From Uranotaenia lowii (taxonomy: Eukaryota > Arthropoda > Insecta > Diptera > Culicidae), in NCBI RefSeq assembly GCF_029784155.1, contig NC_073691.1, positions 58,328,217-58,392,216 of the forward strand: a stretch of DNA of 64,000 nucleotides, in the 5' to 3' direction. Positions within the stretch are counted from its first letter, which is position 1; each line of letters starts with the position of its first letter. Below the pieces are notes generated by a model, which saw only the letters and a list, made by a program, of their open reading frames with translations, was not told the DNA's origin and did not search any database. This document shows positions 10,752 through 21,007 of the stretch, one piece after another. The position numbers and the translations under genes are program-made.

Positions 10752-11604
10752 TTGCCAATTTTTTTTCTGATCGGTCCACCTAAAAGTGAGATTTTTGACC
10801 TGGCTGACGATATTGTTTTGCTCGCCCAAACACAACCGGACATGCAGAGCAAACTCGACGACCTCACCGAAAGTTCCAAGGCAGCAGGTCTCAAAGTCAA
10901 TGTCGGAAAGACCAAGTCGATGGAGATCAACACAGGAAATCCCTCCAGTTTCATGGTAGCTGGGCAACAAGTTGAGAAAGTGGAATGCTTCCAGTATTTG
11001 GGTAGCCAGATAACGCCTGATGGTGGTACCAGGAAAGACATCGAAACCCGGATCAGAAAGGCCCGATTTGCGTTTGCGAGTCTCCGAAACATCTGGCGGT
11101 CACGCCAGATCTCTCTACGAACAAAAATCCGAATCTTCAACTCAAACGTCAAATCCGTATTGCTGTATGGGTGCGAAACTTGGTGCACATATGCGGTGAC
11201 GACGCGAAAACTGCAAGTATTCGTAAACCGCTGCCTGTGGAATATCATCCGCGCTTGGTGGCCTGGCAACTGGATCTCGAATGAGGAATTACATCGCCGG
11301 TGTCATCAAAGGGCGCTAGAAATCGAGATTCGGGAACGTAAGTGGAGATGGATTGGGCACACGCTGCGAAAAGATGAAAACGAGATTTGCAGAGAGGCGC
11401 TAGATTGGAATCCAGAAGGTCATCGAAGAAGAGGCAGGCCCAGAAACTCGTGGCGGCGAAGCCTAGCCGCTGAAATCCGCACTGTCGACGAGAATCTTGA
11501 CTGGGACCAGGTGAAGACGCTGGCTCCGGATCGTCAACAGTGGAGGTCTTTTACCACGGCCCTATGCACCGGAGGATCGGCGCGGGATCATTAAAAAAAA
11601 AACA
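10752..11604 (+). pseudogene. Non-LTR retrotransposon 3' end (RT palm and C-terminal domain)
   Basis: An open frame of 280 residues covers only the end of a LINE ORF2. The catalytic box reads LADDIVLLA (ADD at residues 18-20, the usual aromatic replaced by Leu), followed by GLKVNVGKTK (46-55), YLGSQI (82-87), RTKIRIFNSNVKSVLLYGCETW, then the conserved tail RKWRWIGHTLR and RRRGRPRNSWRR. The stop is followed at once by a run of A, the normal 3' tail. It is 5'-truncated within the RT domain, as usual for LINEs, and sits on the + strand inside the block that splits the R1 element. The clade is uncertain: it is of the WRWIGHxLR type, different from the R1 element around it. The upstream residues before LADD are probably not native. 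Confidence 0.8.
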
Positions 11605-11605
11605 A

Positions 11606-12276
11606 ATTTATGTCTTCAGAAAACTTGTAGACAATACAATTTTAAAAAACTTTGTTAAAGACTTCAAAGCTCTATCTTTTGAAACACAAGGCCTCTAGGC
11701 AAGGCCAACTCTTCAATCTTAACAAATTAAGAACTGTCGTCTTCACTTATCAACGATAGGAATAGAAAAAAAGAAAATTTCATCCTTCCTTTTGCTAAAC
11801 ATCAAGAGATTGCCAGGCTGGCTTAACAAAAACTTCAAAACTACCATCTTTCAGATAAATGATTTAAGTAGTAAAACCTGATACATACAAATGAAATTAT
11901 ATGTTCATTGAAGCTTCAGAATGTGTTTTTCAAATGCATATAATTTTGTTTTCATAAGTTTGCAACTTTTAGAGATATGGAGCATTGAAAATATGCAATT
12001 TTAAAACGTAATTACACAAAAAGTACCATTTAACGTCAAGATAGAAACTTGACACCTTCAATGAAGTTGTGAACTTTTACAATTGTTACAACCCTCTCAT
12101 ATAAAGTAAAACTCGAAAGTCGCTTTGAAAAAAGTTAAACGAAAATTTCGTTTTTTGAGGTTAGTTTTTAGAAAAATGTCTATAAATCTGTTGTTTCAAA
12201 AGATAGAGCTTTGAAGTCTTTCACAAAGTTTTTTTAAAATTGTATTGTCTACAAGTTTTCTGAAGACATAAATTTG
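11606..12276. repeat. 85-bp inverted repeat with ~500-bp spacer
   Basis: 11606-11690 (ATTTATGTCTTCAGAAAACT onward) is the near-perfect reverse complement of 12191-12276. The spacer is AT-rich with no ORF. It could be a foldback or MITE, or the two ends of the repeat that received the LINE. Confidence 0.7.
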
Positions 12277-12309
12277 ATTGGATGACAAATTCAAAAAATA
12301 AAAGTAGAA

Positions 12310-12660
12310 AGTTGGATGCGCTCTAAGAGTCTGCGTCTGGCTCACCACAACACCAAGATGATGCTCATCACAAAGCTGATATAAGCACAAACAGGGACGA
12401 TTGCTTGGACCGTGCGCAATCGAGCCCAAGCGTGTGTTTAAGAACCTGGGGCGATGATCGACAATCAGCTGAGCTTCACAAGCCTTGTCGATTACGCGTG
12501 CAAAAGAGCGGTCCTCTCGCGTGCCATGTCAAACAACTCAGTGATCCGTTGCAGCAGAAGGAGAGTCCCGGCGAACATGACCTTGTCCATTCTGTGATAC
12601 GGAGAGCCAGCTTGGAAGGCAGCAATGAGCAGTGTAGCATTATAATTAAATATTTGAAGC
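12310..12660 (+). pseudogene. R1-clade LINE, piece B
   Basis: In one frame: WMRSKSLRLAHHNTKMMLIT, then after small gaps MIDNQLSFTSLVDYACKRA (ATG at 12454) and RRRVPANMTLSIL-stop-YGEPAW. These are the standard post-palm blocks of R1-clade LINEs (WMR...LAHHKTE, LGVMID..LSF..HVDYACKRA, RRRLLA...LRYGAP.W). A TGA at 12595-12597 replaces the Arg codon of LRYG. It is collinear with piece A and in the same orientation. Confidence 0.75.
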
Positions 12661-13509
12661 TATTTCGTCTTGAGTGTGTAGTCAATCCTACCAATAGAAT
12701 GAACAAGAAGCCAAAGATGCGTGTGTAATTTTAAGGGTGTAAGCTGTCAGTCGAAAACACATGGGAAAACTTAAATAAGGATCGAACAAAACAATGATAA
12801 TGATACATCGAAAATTTCGCTAATGCAGCATGAACATCCATTTTCCTCAACGCACAGGCAACCGTAAAAGCGACGACACCCAACCCGACGAACAACCCGT
12901 CAAATCGAGCAGAGTTGAAGTTTGCAACCTGTGCTGATTGTCATTGCCGACTGTGTTGATAGTTTGTCATTGCCGACGGCCCCAACTGGATGAGTAACGA
13001 ATAAGCAATTAAGAAACTTTTTGAGAAAAAGAGAAACAACGTTTGGTTTTCTCCAGGGCCGTTTTTGAGGAGCTAAATTCTCGCCTTGAGCCAATCAGCT
13101 AAGATGTGGCCTACTGGCAAGCAGTCGGAAGTGCTCCGGGCAGTTGGTGTGCGTCCGTGGAGCAGTTTTGCCACTTCCTGGGATAGTCGTTCCGACGCAA
13201 AAGCTGGGTTATTCCTATGCCGAATCAACTGTGATACGGATGTTGTTCGTCTTCTTTGTCAGTTTGTACACTAATGTAGGAAATACTGGTCCGTAAGTAG
13301 GATGATTGTAAGCTTGCCTAGGTTTTAAAAATGTCCTATAAGTAAAATGGCATGTTAGTAAATTTGTGATTAATGCTACAAACTTTTGGGGCTTGCGTGT
13401 TTGTGTTTAAGGTAAGATTTAGCCGTGTAGCACACACTGAAAGTTAGTGGGGCTCAACTTGTTTCAGCAGACAGTGTAATCTGCAGAAGCTCTGCAGCGT
13501 GCAGCGGCT
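12661..13509. other. Second interruption of the R1 LINE, unassigned
   Basis: Between pieces B and C where only a short stretch of R1 sequence would be expected. No ORF, repeat ends or RNA gene identified. It could be a separate insertion or badly decayed R1 sequence. Confidence 0.35.
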
Positions 13510-13985
13510 GAAGAAACTTGCGGAATTTCAGCGGATACCGAACCGTGTCCTCAGTAGCGGCTGATGTTGTAGAGGGAGTCATGCCCATTTCGGTCTTGCT
13601 AGAGGAAGATATCTTTTTAAAAGCGAGCATAGGCACATGTCCAATGTGCGGAAACATGCCAGAGAGGCTTCTATGTCCAGCTGGTAGCAGTAGCGGCCGG
13701 TGGATCCATTGCTTGATCCCTAACGTCGGATTTTTGATGGTTCGGTGAAAAGGATAGGTGGATTTCTGCATTACGCAGTTCTTTGCTGGTCACGGATGTT
13801 TCATGCGTAGTTGATACACCAGAGTACGTAGTGTTCAACCGTCTAAGGTTCGAAAGGGTACGCATGAACATGGACCCGACACGACAGCCGACAACATCGT
13901 GCGGAGGATGAGTGAAGATGCCAATACTTAGCACATAATCAGCGATTGGTTCACACGGATCATGAGCATACCTTCTGGATATGCC
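13510..13985 (+). pseudogene. R1-clade LINE, piece C (ORF2 C-terminus)
   Basis: The frame from 13518 reads SGYRTVSSVAADVVEGVMPISVLLEEDI, a hallmark of R1-clade ORF2 C-terminal regions, then SSGRWIHCLIPNVG (family: [11 protein letters not shown]). A shifted frame from about 13795 gives CVVDTPEYVVFNRLRFERVR and ADNIVRRMSEDAN-stop ... WFTRIMS (family: DTPEHVVFxCPRFxxVR and TPDNIVRRM). The zinc-knuckle section is partly deleted and a TAG lies near 13930. It is the end of the same element as pieces A and B. Confidence 0.75.
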
Positions 13986-15369
13986 GAGATGATAGGTACG
14001 TCGCGTACGTGTGTATGTAGGATATCTCCACTGTTGCCGGCGTCGAGTATCCGAGTAGAATGTGCCCCCTGCGATGGAGGCTACGAGGATAAGACAATAC
14101 CTTCTCCGCTCAGTCGAACTCGTAGAGGGGAAGAGTATTCACGTCGCGGAATACTCTCAGGTAGAGTGGTTTCACGTCACCGTCGAGTAAGCCACTTGAG
14201 TCGGTTAGGATGACATCGTCAGGATTTATCTGAGTCGTAAGCGTAAAAGTCCCTTACGTGCGCTGTGGCAGGAGCATGTCCAGGATTAGCTGCTCTCGAT
14301 TCAGAACACTGGCGGGCAAACAAGAGAGGGCCTCGAGCCAAAACAGGCGAATTCAAGACCTCAAGTCGATAGAGGATAGGTCTCTGGTCTGTAATAGTGG
14401 ACTCAAATAGAGGCGCAGCATACAATAGTTGTGGTAAACAAGCGGGCCTCAAGTCGTTAGGGGAGAGATCCTTAGTCTTGAACAGGCTTGTAAGTGGTCA
14501 CCATCGTTTAAACTTGTTCGGAGACATCCACAACACATCGTTCGTGACAATCATTGAGAGCGCAATCGTTTGATCGGAGAGCAAAAAAATGTCAAATGAA
14601 ATTTTGATCTTTGTTGTGGTTAGTCGTTTGACTTTCATCCTTTATGCGTAAATAATCATGGGCGATTGGCGCGCTCGCAATCCCGGTATACGATTTCTCG
14701 TGTGTGAAACAGATAGAGAAATAGCCTTCACTCCAATTTCACTCCGATTAGCTGTCATTCTTATGGAAATCTGTGTAAGAGTAAAGAGCAGGCTTTATTC
14801 TTTTTAGCAGGCCCAAGCCCAATTCCACATTGTTCGACCAACACATCCAAACACCACCCGGTGCTGCAGAGCGGCGGATTTTTTTTTCCACAGGAGAGAG
14901 TGAATAGAAAAGATTGCATTTGCTTATTGAGTCTGTAGGTTCTGCTGCGTGAAAGAGATAGGCGATGTCGTAAACTGTCGGGAATTCTGGTCGTTTGACC
15001 ATCAAATTATCGTTCTCGTGTACCAAGACACGAAATTTCGTTCGACAATCACACAAAAAAAAATCATGTCGTTTCGTTTGATGGTAGTCGACTGTCCTGC
15101 AAGTGTTTGGTCGCATTCGTTTGATGGCACGAACAATGGAACTGATAAAAGCAGGCTGTACGACTGTCAGAGAAAATGTCGATGGTTTACAAGTCTGGTC
15201 TTGAATCGTAATAAGAGGTATGGTATATATGTATGCTGAAGTTAATTCGAAAACGAGTATTGCCGTGGAGCGCTTTGCTCGAGTATGGTCTCTCATCACG
15301 GATATGGTCCACATCAATTGATAAGTTTTAGAATTATGTTAAAAATGTACAGGATACACTGGAAGGAGG
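13986..15369. other. Unassigned; probably R1 3' untranslated region then other sequence
   Basis: 13986-14500 is GC-richer than its surroundings, repeats phrases such as GGCCTCAAGTCG and TAGAGG, and lacks a convincing frame; it may be the 3' untranslated region of the R1 element. From 14560 to 15340 there are open stretches on both strands with recurrent TCGTTTGA words, but no recognised family. Confidence 0.35.
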
Positions 15370-16060
15370 TTTCCTCCTCCTCCTTTTCCTCTTTCTCCTT
15401 TCCCTCTTCCACCAACTTCAGATTGGTATGTGAGCCCCGGAGACGTGTGTCGATTAGGTAACGTTTCCAAGTAACTCGTAGAATTTCTTACAACCAGGGC
15501 ATGGCCGATGGGGAAACTACCAAACTAGAATCCCGTTACGAACACCCGCGGATAGTTACTCCGCTTTCTCTTGCTGCAGGAAAAATCGTAGATGACTGAG
15601 TGATATCTGTTGAGTCACTTCTTTTAGCTTATTAATTTAGGTAGACTATATCCGTTCATCCTCTCTTCTGATCCATATCAGATCGCACGTGACCTGCGAG
15701 ATCTCGTCGTTTATAGTTCGCCATGATTGTTCGTCGCGATACATTCCATTTACAACATTCTCAGCGTACACAGTTGAACGTTGCCTATGCCTCGACATGA
15801 GCCTGGAGTAGAAAAATATTGTATGTTCTGCCGATTCCTCCGTATCTACGCATTCCGGGAAGTATAGCGAGCTGATAAGCTAAAACCGATGAAGGTATTG
15901 CGTAAAGCACCCATGACCCGAAAAGAACTGCGTCAGGTGAAAATTAACCTTTCCATACTTCCGATTTACTCAGTTTGAAAACCGCGGGATTAGCCTATGC
16001 GTCCACCTTTCATGGGCGGGCATGGTCTCCCATCACGGGTATAGCCTTCGTTTCAGGTCG
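15370..16060 (-). pseudogene. R1-clade LINE 3' fragment (second copy)
   Basis: Minus-strand translation of 15830-16025 gives [27 protein letters not shown] and QYLHRF, the R1-clade C-terminal signature, with stops. The whole stretch is a diverged copy of 36480-37400 (shared GTGTGTCG-TTAGGTAACG, GCATGGCCGAT, CTGCAGGAAA and ACCGATGAAGGTATTG). It is truncated at both ends relative to the copy at 36 kb and has lost the poly(A) tail. Confidence 0.75.
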
Positions 16061-17717
16061 GGCTGAGAATTATGGCCAGAGGATTTGGAATCAGCTGATT
16101 GTTCCTTTTTTTACATTATTCTGTTAAAGGAAAAGTCAATTTTGATATGAACAATTATGGAATGCGCTAATGCAGAACAAAAATAAAATTCTTATTTTAT
16201 CTCTGTTATGTATGTTTCTAGAATCTGGTAGCCCTACTAACCTACCCGAGCCTTTTTGAATGTTTTCGAATCAGTTTCCATCGCAATTCCCGACAACTAA
16301 CCGAAACCAAAATCCATCATCATCCATCGGTCATCATCAGATTTGGCCGGCTGTCCAGATAGTTGTCCCGCAGCGAAACCACGCATGCAAAATGCATAGA
16401 GGCGCACCTTTTGAAAGGGAATATATGCACTTTCGCCACTTCTGCCCGAGCGAAAGGACGCAAAAAACTGATGCATCATCTCGCCATCATAATCACGCCA
16501 TTCAAACAGATCCGGCTGGCGCGGCCTAGCTTAAAATACCTTCGCCCATCCTCTCGGCTCCGAAAATCGTCACCGAAATCCGCAACGCCAGACCGCGAAT
16601 TAATGAGCCAGCGCACATACACACACAAACAAACCCAAAAACGCACCGCATCGCGATGGGATGAAATTTGAATTTGGGACACAACTCGACTGATGCAAAA
16701 CCTATCTAACATATTTCGACCGGATGCAGCTCTGTTGGGAAAACCGGAACATCGGAAAAGCGAGGGAAAAAGAGCACACGTGTTGGATTGATGGAAAAGT
16801 GGCCCGGGTGCCAGAATCGGCGCGCATAAATACCGCTAGTTAATATTCAATTGAGAATGGCCGCGATTGGCGGCGTTTCCCCCTCGTTTTGGTCTCAGTC
16901 TCAGACAACTCGTCCCGATTCACGGATTTCGCACTGCACCAAATCCTGAATGCAATTGAGGATGAGTGGGTTGTTTGTGCTTTACAAATTTCCGCAATCG
17001 ACGAATTTGTTCCAAATTTCATTCCAATACGAATGCAAACAAGCTCCTCTTTTCGTACTTGTATTTACCATACCGGATTGATGCAAACTTTTTTCCGAAT
17101 CCATTAGACTGATGACAGCTGGAAATTGTCCGCCCATTTCTTTGAACAGCTTTACTTTGTTAAATAATACATTGTAGAAAAATGTAGAACGATTAAAACG
17201 TTTTCTGGTGTTCGAGTTCTTCGTTTAGCAAAAAGATGGCTCCAGCAGTAAGTGTTGGTCAATTGTGAAATCTACAAAACATCAAGATTAACTCAAACAT
17301 ACTTAGAGTAACCGAAAGCTTCCCAGTAATAAACCTTTTCTAACACCCCTGCTTATGCACCAAGAAATGTGATAGGTAGTGCCTAATTGGTAGTGCAAAA
17401 TGCTTAGAAACTCAATGAATAATTTGATGATAAAATTGATCCATTTATTCCCAAAAAATTAAATGCATTGAATCCAAAAAGGCCCAAATAAGCAGATTAA
17501 GTTTGCAACATTGATCACATCTATTGTATTCGAAATTTATTTGTGCGATCACGTGAATATTATTCAGAAAAAAAACTAATCAACTAATACTAGGATAAAC
17601 TAATTCGTAAAATCGTTAAAATGTGTTTCTGCATCTTGTTAATATTTAATTGGAAAGGAAAGGAAAAATAAATTATAATTTCAAAACCTTCAATCTACTA
17701 AAAGTTATTTAATTGAC
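16061..17717. other. Unassigned, comparatively GC-balanced stretch
   Basis: 16250-17110 is less AT-rich than its neighbours and has no repeat partner in the window. ORFs on both strands are short (up to 102 residues) and unrecognised. It might be single-copy, perhaps regulatory, sequence. 17160-17717 is AT-rich with nothing visible. Confidence 0.35.
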
Positions 17718-18126
17718 ACTAGAGTGCCTAAATCAGCCGTGTAGCGCCGATGTGGTCTAGCGGATAGGCTAGCGCGAGTCTGGTTTTAGTATGCCAGGGG
17801 TACTGGGTTCAATTCCCGGTATCGTCAAGAAAACTTTTGGGTTCGATTCCTATATGTGGCCGACATGTAAGATGTGTTTCCTCTCATAACTGACTATATA
17901 ATAAGAATGTCCAATCAGTTGCCAGCTGGCCAGGTATAAACACGGATTCCAGTTCATACGAAGCCATGGGGTCCGGGTATGGTGTACACGCATTGGAGAT
18001 TTGTCAAACTTAATAATCTAAAGAATGTATGTGAACACATACTTAGGCAGAAACTGTGGTAAATCCGTGCACCCATGGAGGATAACCAACATACAACATA
18101 CATACTAGAGTGCCTAAATGAGCCGT
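17718..18126 (+). mobile_element. tRNA-derived SINE (full-length) with 23-bp target duplication
   Basis: The SINE body is 17741-18103. Its head is tRNA-like: a box-A-like TGGTCTAGCGGATAGG at 17752 and a box-B-like GGGTTCAATTCCC near 17806. A second box-B-like GGGTTCGATTCC lies about 30 bases downstream. It ends ATAACCAACATACAAC. It is flanked by ACTAGAGTGCCTAAAT plus AGCCGT (17718-17740 and 18104-18126, one mismatch in 23), a classic LINE-mobilised target duplication. A 5'-truncated relative lies inverted at 29095-29303. It would be transcribed by RNA polymerase III and moved in trans by a LINE. Confidence 0.85.
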
Positions 18127-18502
18127 ATCTTATAAGTTGCAAGCTAGAATAGATCCTAGGTCTGGGGGATCGGACCACCGAAATAGATGGTGCAATGAGC
18201 CTAAAATGTGTATGGAATTAAGAGAAATTTTGTTTGGAAGAAACATTAAAACCCAGTTTTGCACCAAGTTCTGAAGTCTCTATCGGCCGATTTCTTTTCA
18301 TTATAGTTCATCCCAAGAAAAATAAAAATCGGCTCTCCAGTTCAGGGGTGCTTGGAATGAGTCGGCTATTCTTTTGTCAGCTGATCATTTGATTCCTTCT
18401 ACACGGAGAAAAAAGACGACTGTTGTTCTTATCATTTCAGCTGGTTATACCATTTATACCATTCATCAAAGCGTAGTTTTTTTGCATCTAACTAAAAATA
18501 TA
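18127..18502. other. Unassigned spacer
   Basis: AT-rich sequence between the SINE and the Tc1/mariner derivative. Nothing recognised. Confidence 0.4.
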
Positions 18503-19085
18503 CAGGGTGACAAAAAAGTCCGGTTACACAGAAAAATCTCAATATTTCAAAGAATAAGAAGAAAATCAGAATCTGACTTTCACAGCTTTATTCAGTAACT
18601 CATCAAGATACTTCACAGACGATATCTCGGAATTACACCACCTTTCTCTGATCGAACCAGCTTCAGACGTGTCGGAAAGTCGTCGCAAGCGGCGCGCACG
18701 TCCGGTCTCGTATAATCTTTTTCAACCTTGGAGTTCTCACAGACCTTGGTCGTCCAGATCGTGTCTTGTCCTTGGTGCCTCTGGTCTCTAGGATCGATTT
18801 ATGGTCTGGTACACGAATTTCCGGTTGATTACGAGCGGTTTTAGGTGTTTGAATGTGTTGAATGTGTCCGGATTTGAACCCTCTCACATATTCAGCGATA
18901 ACAGCTGCTCTCAACTCTGCCACTCACAACATAATGTACACAAACTGCACAGAAACGAAACTCTGCCACTGTGAGCAGCAAAGTTAGCCCTTTCATTTGA
19001 CATATAGATGGCACCAGAGAGATGCAACGTATAGGCTACAAGCAACCCCAAAAAAAAAGTGTGACAGGACTATTTTGTCACCCTG
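18503..19085 (-). mobile_element. Tc1/mariner-type deletion derivative
   Basis: Inverted ends CAGGGTGACAAAAAAGTCC (18503-18521) and its near complement at 19067-19085. TA precedes the left end; the right flank is CA, so the duplication is imperfect. The interior (minus strand) holds the N-terminus of a transposase (18663-18923). At about 580 bp it lacks the catalytic domain, so it could only move in trans. Confidence 0.8.
18663..18923 (-). pseudogene. Tc1/mariner transposase N-terminal remnant
   Basis: An 86-residue frame beginning MAELRAAVIAEYVRGFKSG and containing DKTRSGRPRSVRTPRLKKIIRDR. The RSGRPRSVRTP stretch is the hallmark linker between the two DNA-binding helix-turn-helix domains of mariner-like transposases. 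The catalytic DDE/D domain is missing, and the N-terminal domain is probably rearranged. It lies between the inverted ends of the host element. Confidence 0.7.
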
Positions 19086-19446
19086 CAATAGACTTTATAA
19101 CATACTGATGATTGATCTTACGCAATGAACTATGAATATAATAGATTCAACTATAACGATATAATTGATTCAACTGTAAATATGATAGTTTCAACTACAA
19201 ATAGGTATATGTCTTTTTTCTAGAAAATTAAGATTTCATTTCAATTGCAGGACGTAATGTGCCTATTTTGTCGTACACATTGTATGCAATTTTTTGAAAT
19301 TATCCTTAGACAAATGGGACTTGGTACACGAAACTTTTCAGTCTTGATTGAAAAAACTAACTGTATTTCTAATTCTATTCGATTTTTGAGATTAATTGAT
19401 GAAAATGGATATAAGACAGTCCAGCAAATAGCGACAGTATAGAACC
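19086..19446. other. Unassigned spacer with ATTCAACTATA words
   Basis: AT-rich; the phrase TTCAACTATA / TTCAACTGTAAA occurs about four times between 19146 and 19200. No gene. Confidence 0.4.
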
Positions 19447-20994
19447 TACACCGAAAAAACTTTTCACATGAACGCTACGTGAAAATGTACATGGATTTTT
19501 GCCACCATGAAAATCACGTGGAACTTACGTGAATTTCAGGTAGCAAACAGAGCTCGCGCAGCAAGCGGATTTCACGTAATTTTCATATGAGTTGTATATG
19601 AAATCAACGTAGATCTTATGTGGTAAGGGATTTGTTCTGCTACATGTAATTCACGTAGATTTCATTGTCTTATTAACGTAGGGAGTTTTTTCGGATATTT
19701 TAACTAATATGTTTTGATTTTGATAGTCATCTTTTTTGTTCGGCAAAATTGCGCTTGTCCTTGCGTAACATATGCATTTTCCATTTTCAGTCACTTTTCA
19801 CTTTTCACTTCATTCAAATTATTAAACACAAAATTTGGCATTTGTTTAGCTGCGTTGACGAGTGCTTAGCCTAGGGATACCATACGTACTCTTTTAAGAG
19901 TACATGTACTCTTTTTCGATCGAAAAATGAGCGTACTCTTCTTTTTGTAAAATTTTACCAAATGTACTCTTTTTTTCGGTGGAAGGAAAAAAAATGAAAT
20001 TATTTCTTGCGATGCATGAACATTGTATTCTTATAAATAGAAAAAATCCAACTTTTTTTACATTCGTTGCACAAAACTTCAGTTAACTTCTTTTGTTAAA
20101 TGTTTCAAAGGATGGATTCCTATGGAAGGAATAACGAGTACATTCACGATTTCAATCTGGATTTTTCGTTAAAAAAATAGACAATATGCATAACAACCAC
20201 TTTCTAAAAAGCATAGTGCACAAATCAAAAGCGAACGCATCAGCAATACTATTTTGTGAGTGAGAAGTGAGAGTGAAAAACTACGCCTCTAAAAAAACTA
20301 TTTAAAAATTCAGTTTTTTTTTCATCAATTTCGGTGTGTTTTCTCAGTATGAAATCAAAACTTTGAATAATCTAACTTAAAATATTGAGCATTTGTCAAT
20401 TAAGTCACAAATCTTGCAACTAATTGACGCTATTTGAATGTCCTAAAACATCATGGCTTTGAATAAACGGCGTTTGTCTTAACAATTTTGAATATATTTC
20501 TCAATGTACTCTTTTGAGCGTAGCAGGATATGGTAACCCTAGCTTAGCCCTGTCCGCTGCCTCAATTTTTAATCCTGTTAAAAAAATATGAAAAATGTAA
20601 ATAGCTATCACACAACAAAATATTATTACTTACGAAATAAATATCAGCTTTTCCATCACTCAGATTTGTTTGTCTTCATGCACCAACTGTCGGATCCGCG
20701 CCATATTGAGAACTGTATTCCTTCACACAGGTTTTACGTGAATGAGCCATTCAGGCTTACGTGAACATCACATAGAATGCACAAAATACCTCTGTACTTG
20801 ACGGATCACTGGATTCTCACGTAAATCGAATGTGTCTTTATTTTGACAGCATTCAACTATATGAATTTCACGTAAGGATCAAGTGATTTTTTATTAACTC
20901 CTAAGTGCTTCACGTAAACCAAGCAAAAATTCACGTAACGAGTGGCTACGTGAAAATCCAGGTAAATTTAACGTTCCTTTTTCGGCTGAGTGTA
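19447..20994. mobile_element. MITE-like element rich in TACGTGAA / TTCACGTA, with nested hAT MITE
   Basis: The ends are TACACCGAAAAAAC on the left and the complement of TACACTCAGCCGAAAAAGG on the right (the left end lacks about 4 bases). The outer ~400 bp on each side carry more than a dozen copies of TACGTGAA or its complement TTCACGTA, in both orientations. It has no ORF of note. A 670-bp hAT MITE is inserted at 19872-20541. The dense subterminal motif resembles transposase-binding repeats. The superfamily is unknown because no clean target duplication was seen. Confidence 0.65.
19864..20549. mobile_element. hAT-type MITE with 8-bp duplication
   Basis: The body is 19872-20541. Ends TAGGGATACCATA and the complement of TATGGTAACCCTA match at 12 of 13 bases. 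GCTTAGCC flanks both sides (19864-19871 and 20542-20549), the 8-bp duplication diagnostic of hAT elements. Near the ends are TACTCTTTT / AAGAGTAC words. It is non-coding and inserted into the element at 19447-20994, so it is the younger of the two. Confidence 0.88.
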
Positions 20995-21007
20995 TTAAAT
21001 AAACGTC

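Larger units (their letters stand above)
10431..12309. mobile_element. Repeat inserted into the R1 LINE
   Basis: This block separates the FVDD box of the R1 element from its next expected segment (WMRSKSLRLAHH at 12313), so it most simply represents an insertion. Its left part carries ACAAAGTT/CTTCGACAAAG words. Its right part is an inverted repeat, 11606-11690 against 12191-12276 (about 85 bp, TTTGAAACA / CTTTGAAGTCTTT words). The two sides may be one AAAGTT-rich element split by the LINE at 10752-11604. Terminal inverted repeats for the whole block were not found. Confidence 0.5.

Noticed and set aside
17741..17820. Free-standing tRNA gene
   Set aside because: Box A and box B are present, but the sequence does not fold as a clean cloverleaf by eye, continues into a SINE body and is bounded by a 23-bp target duplication.
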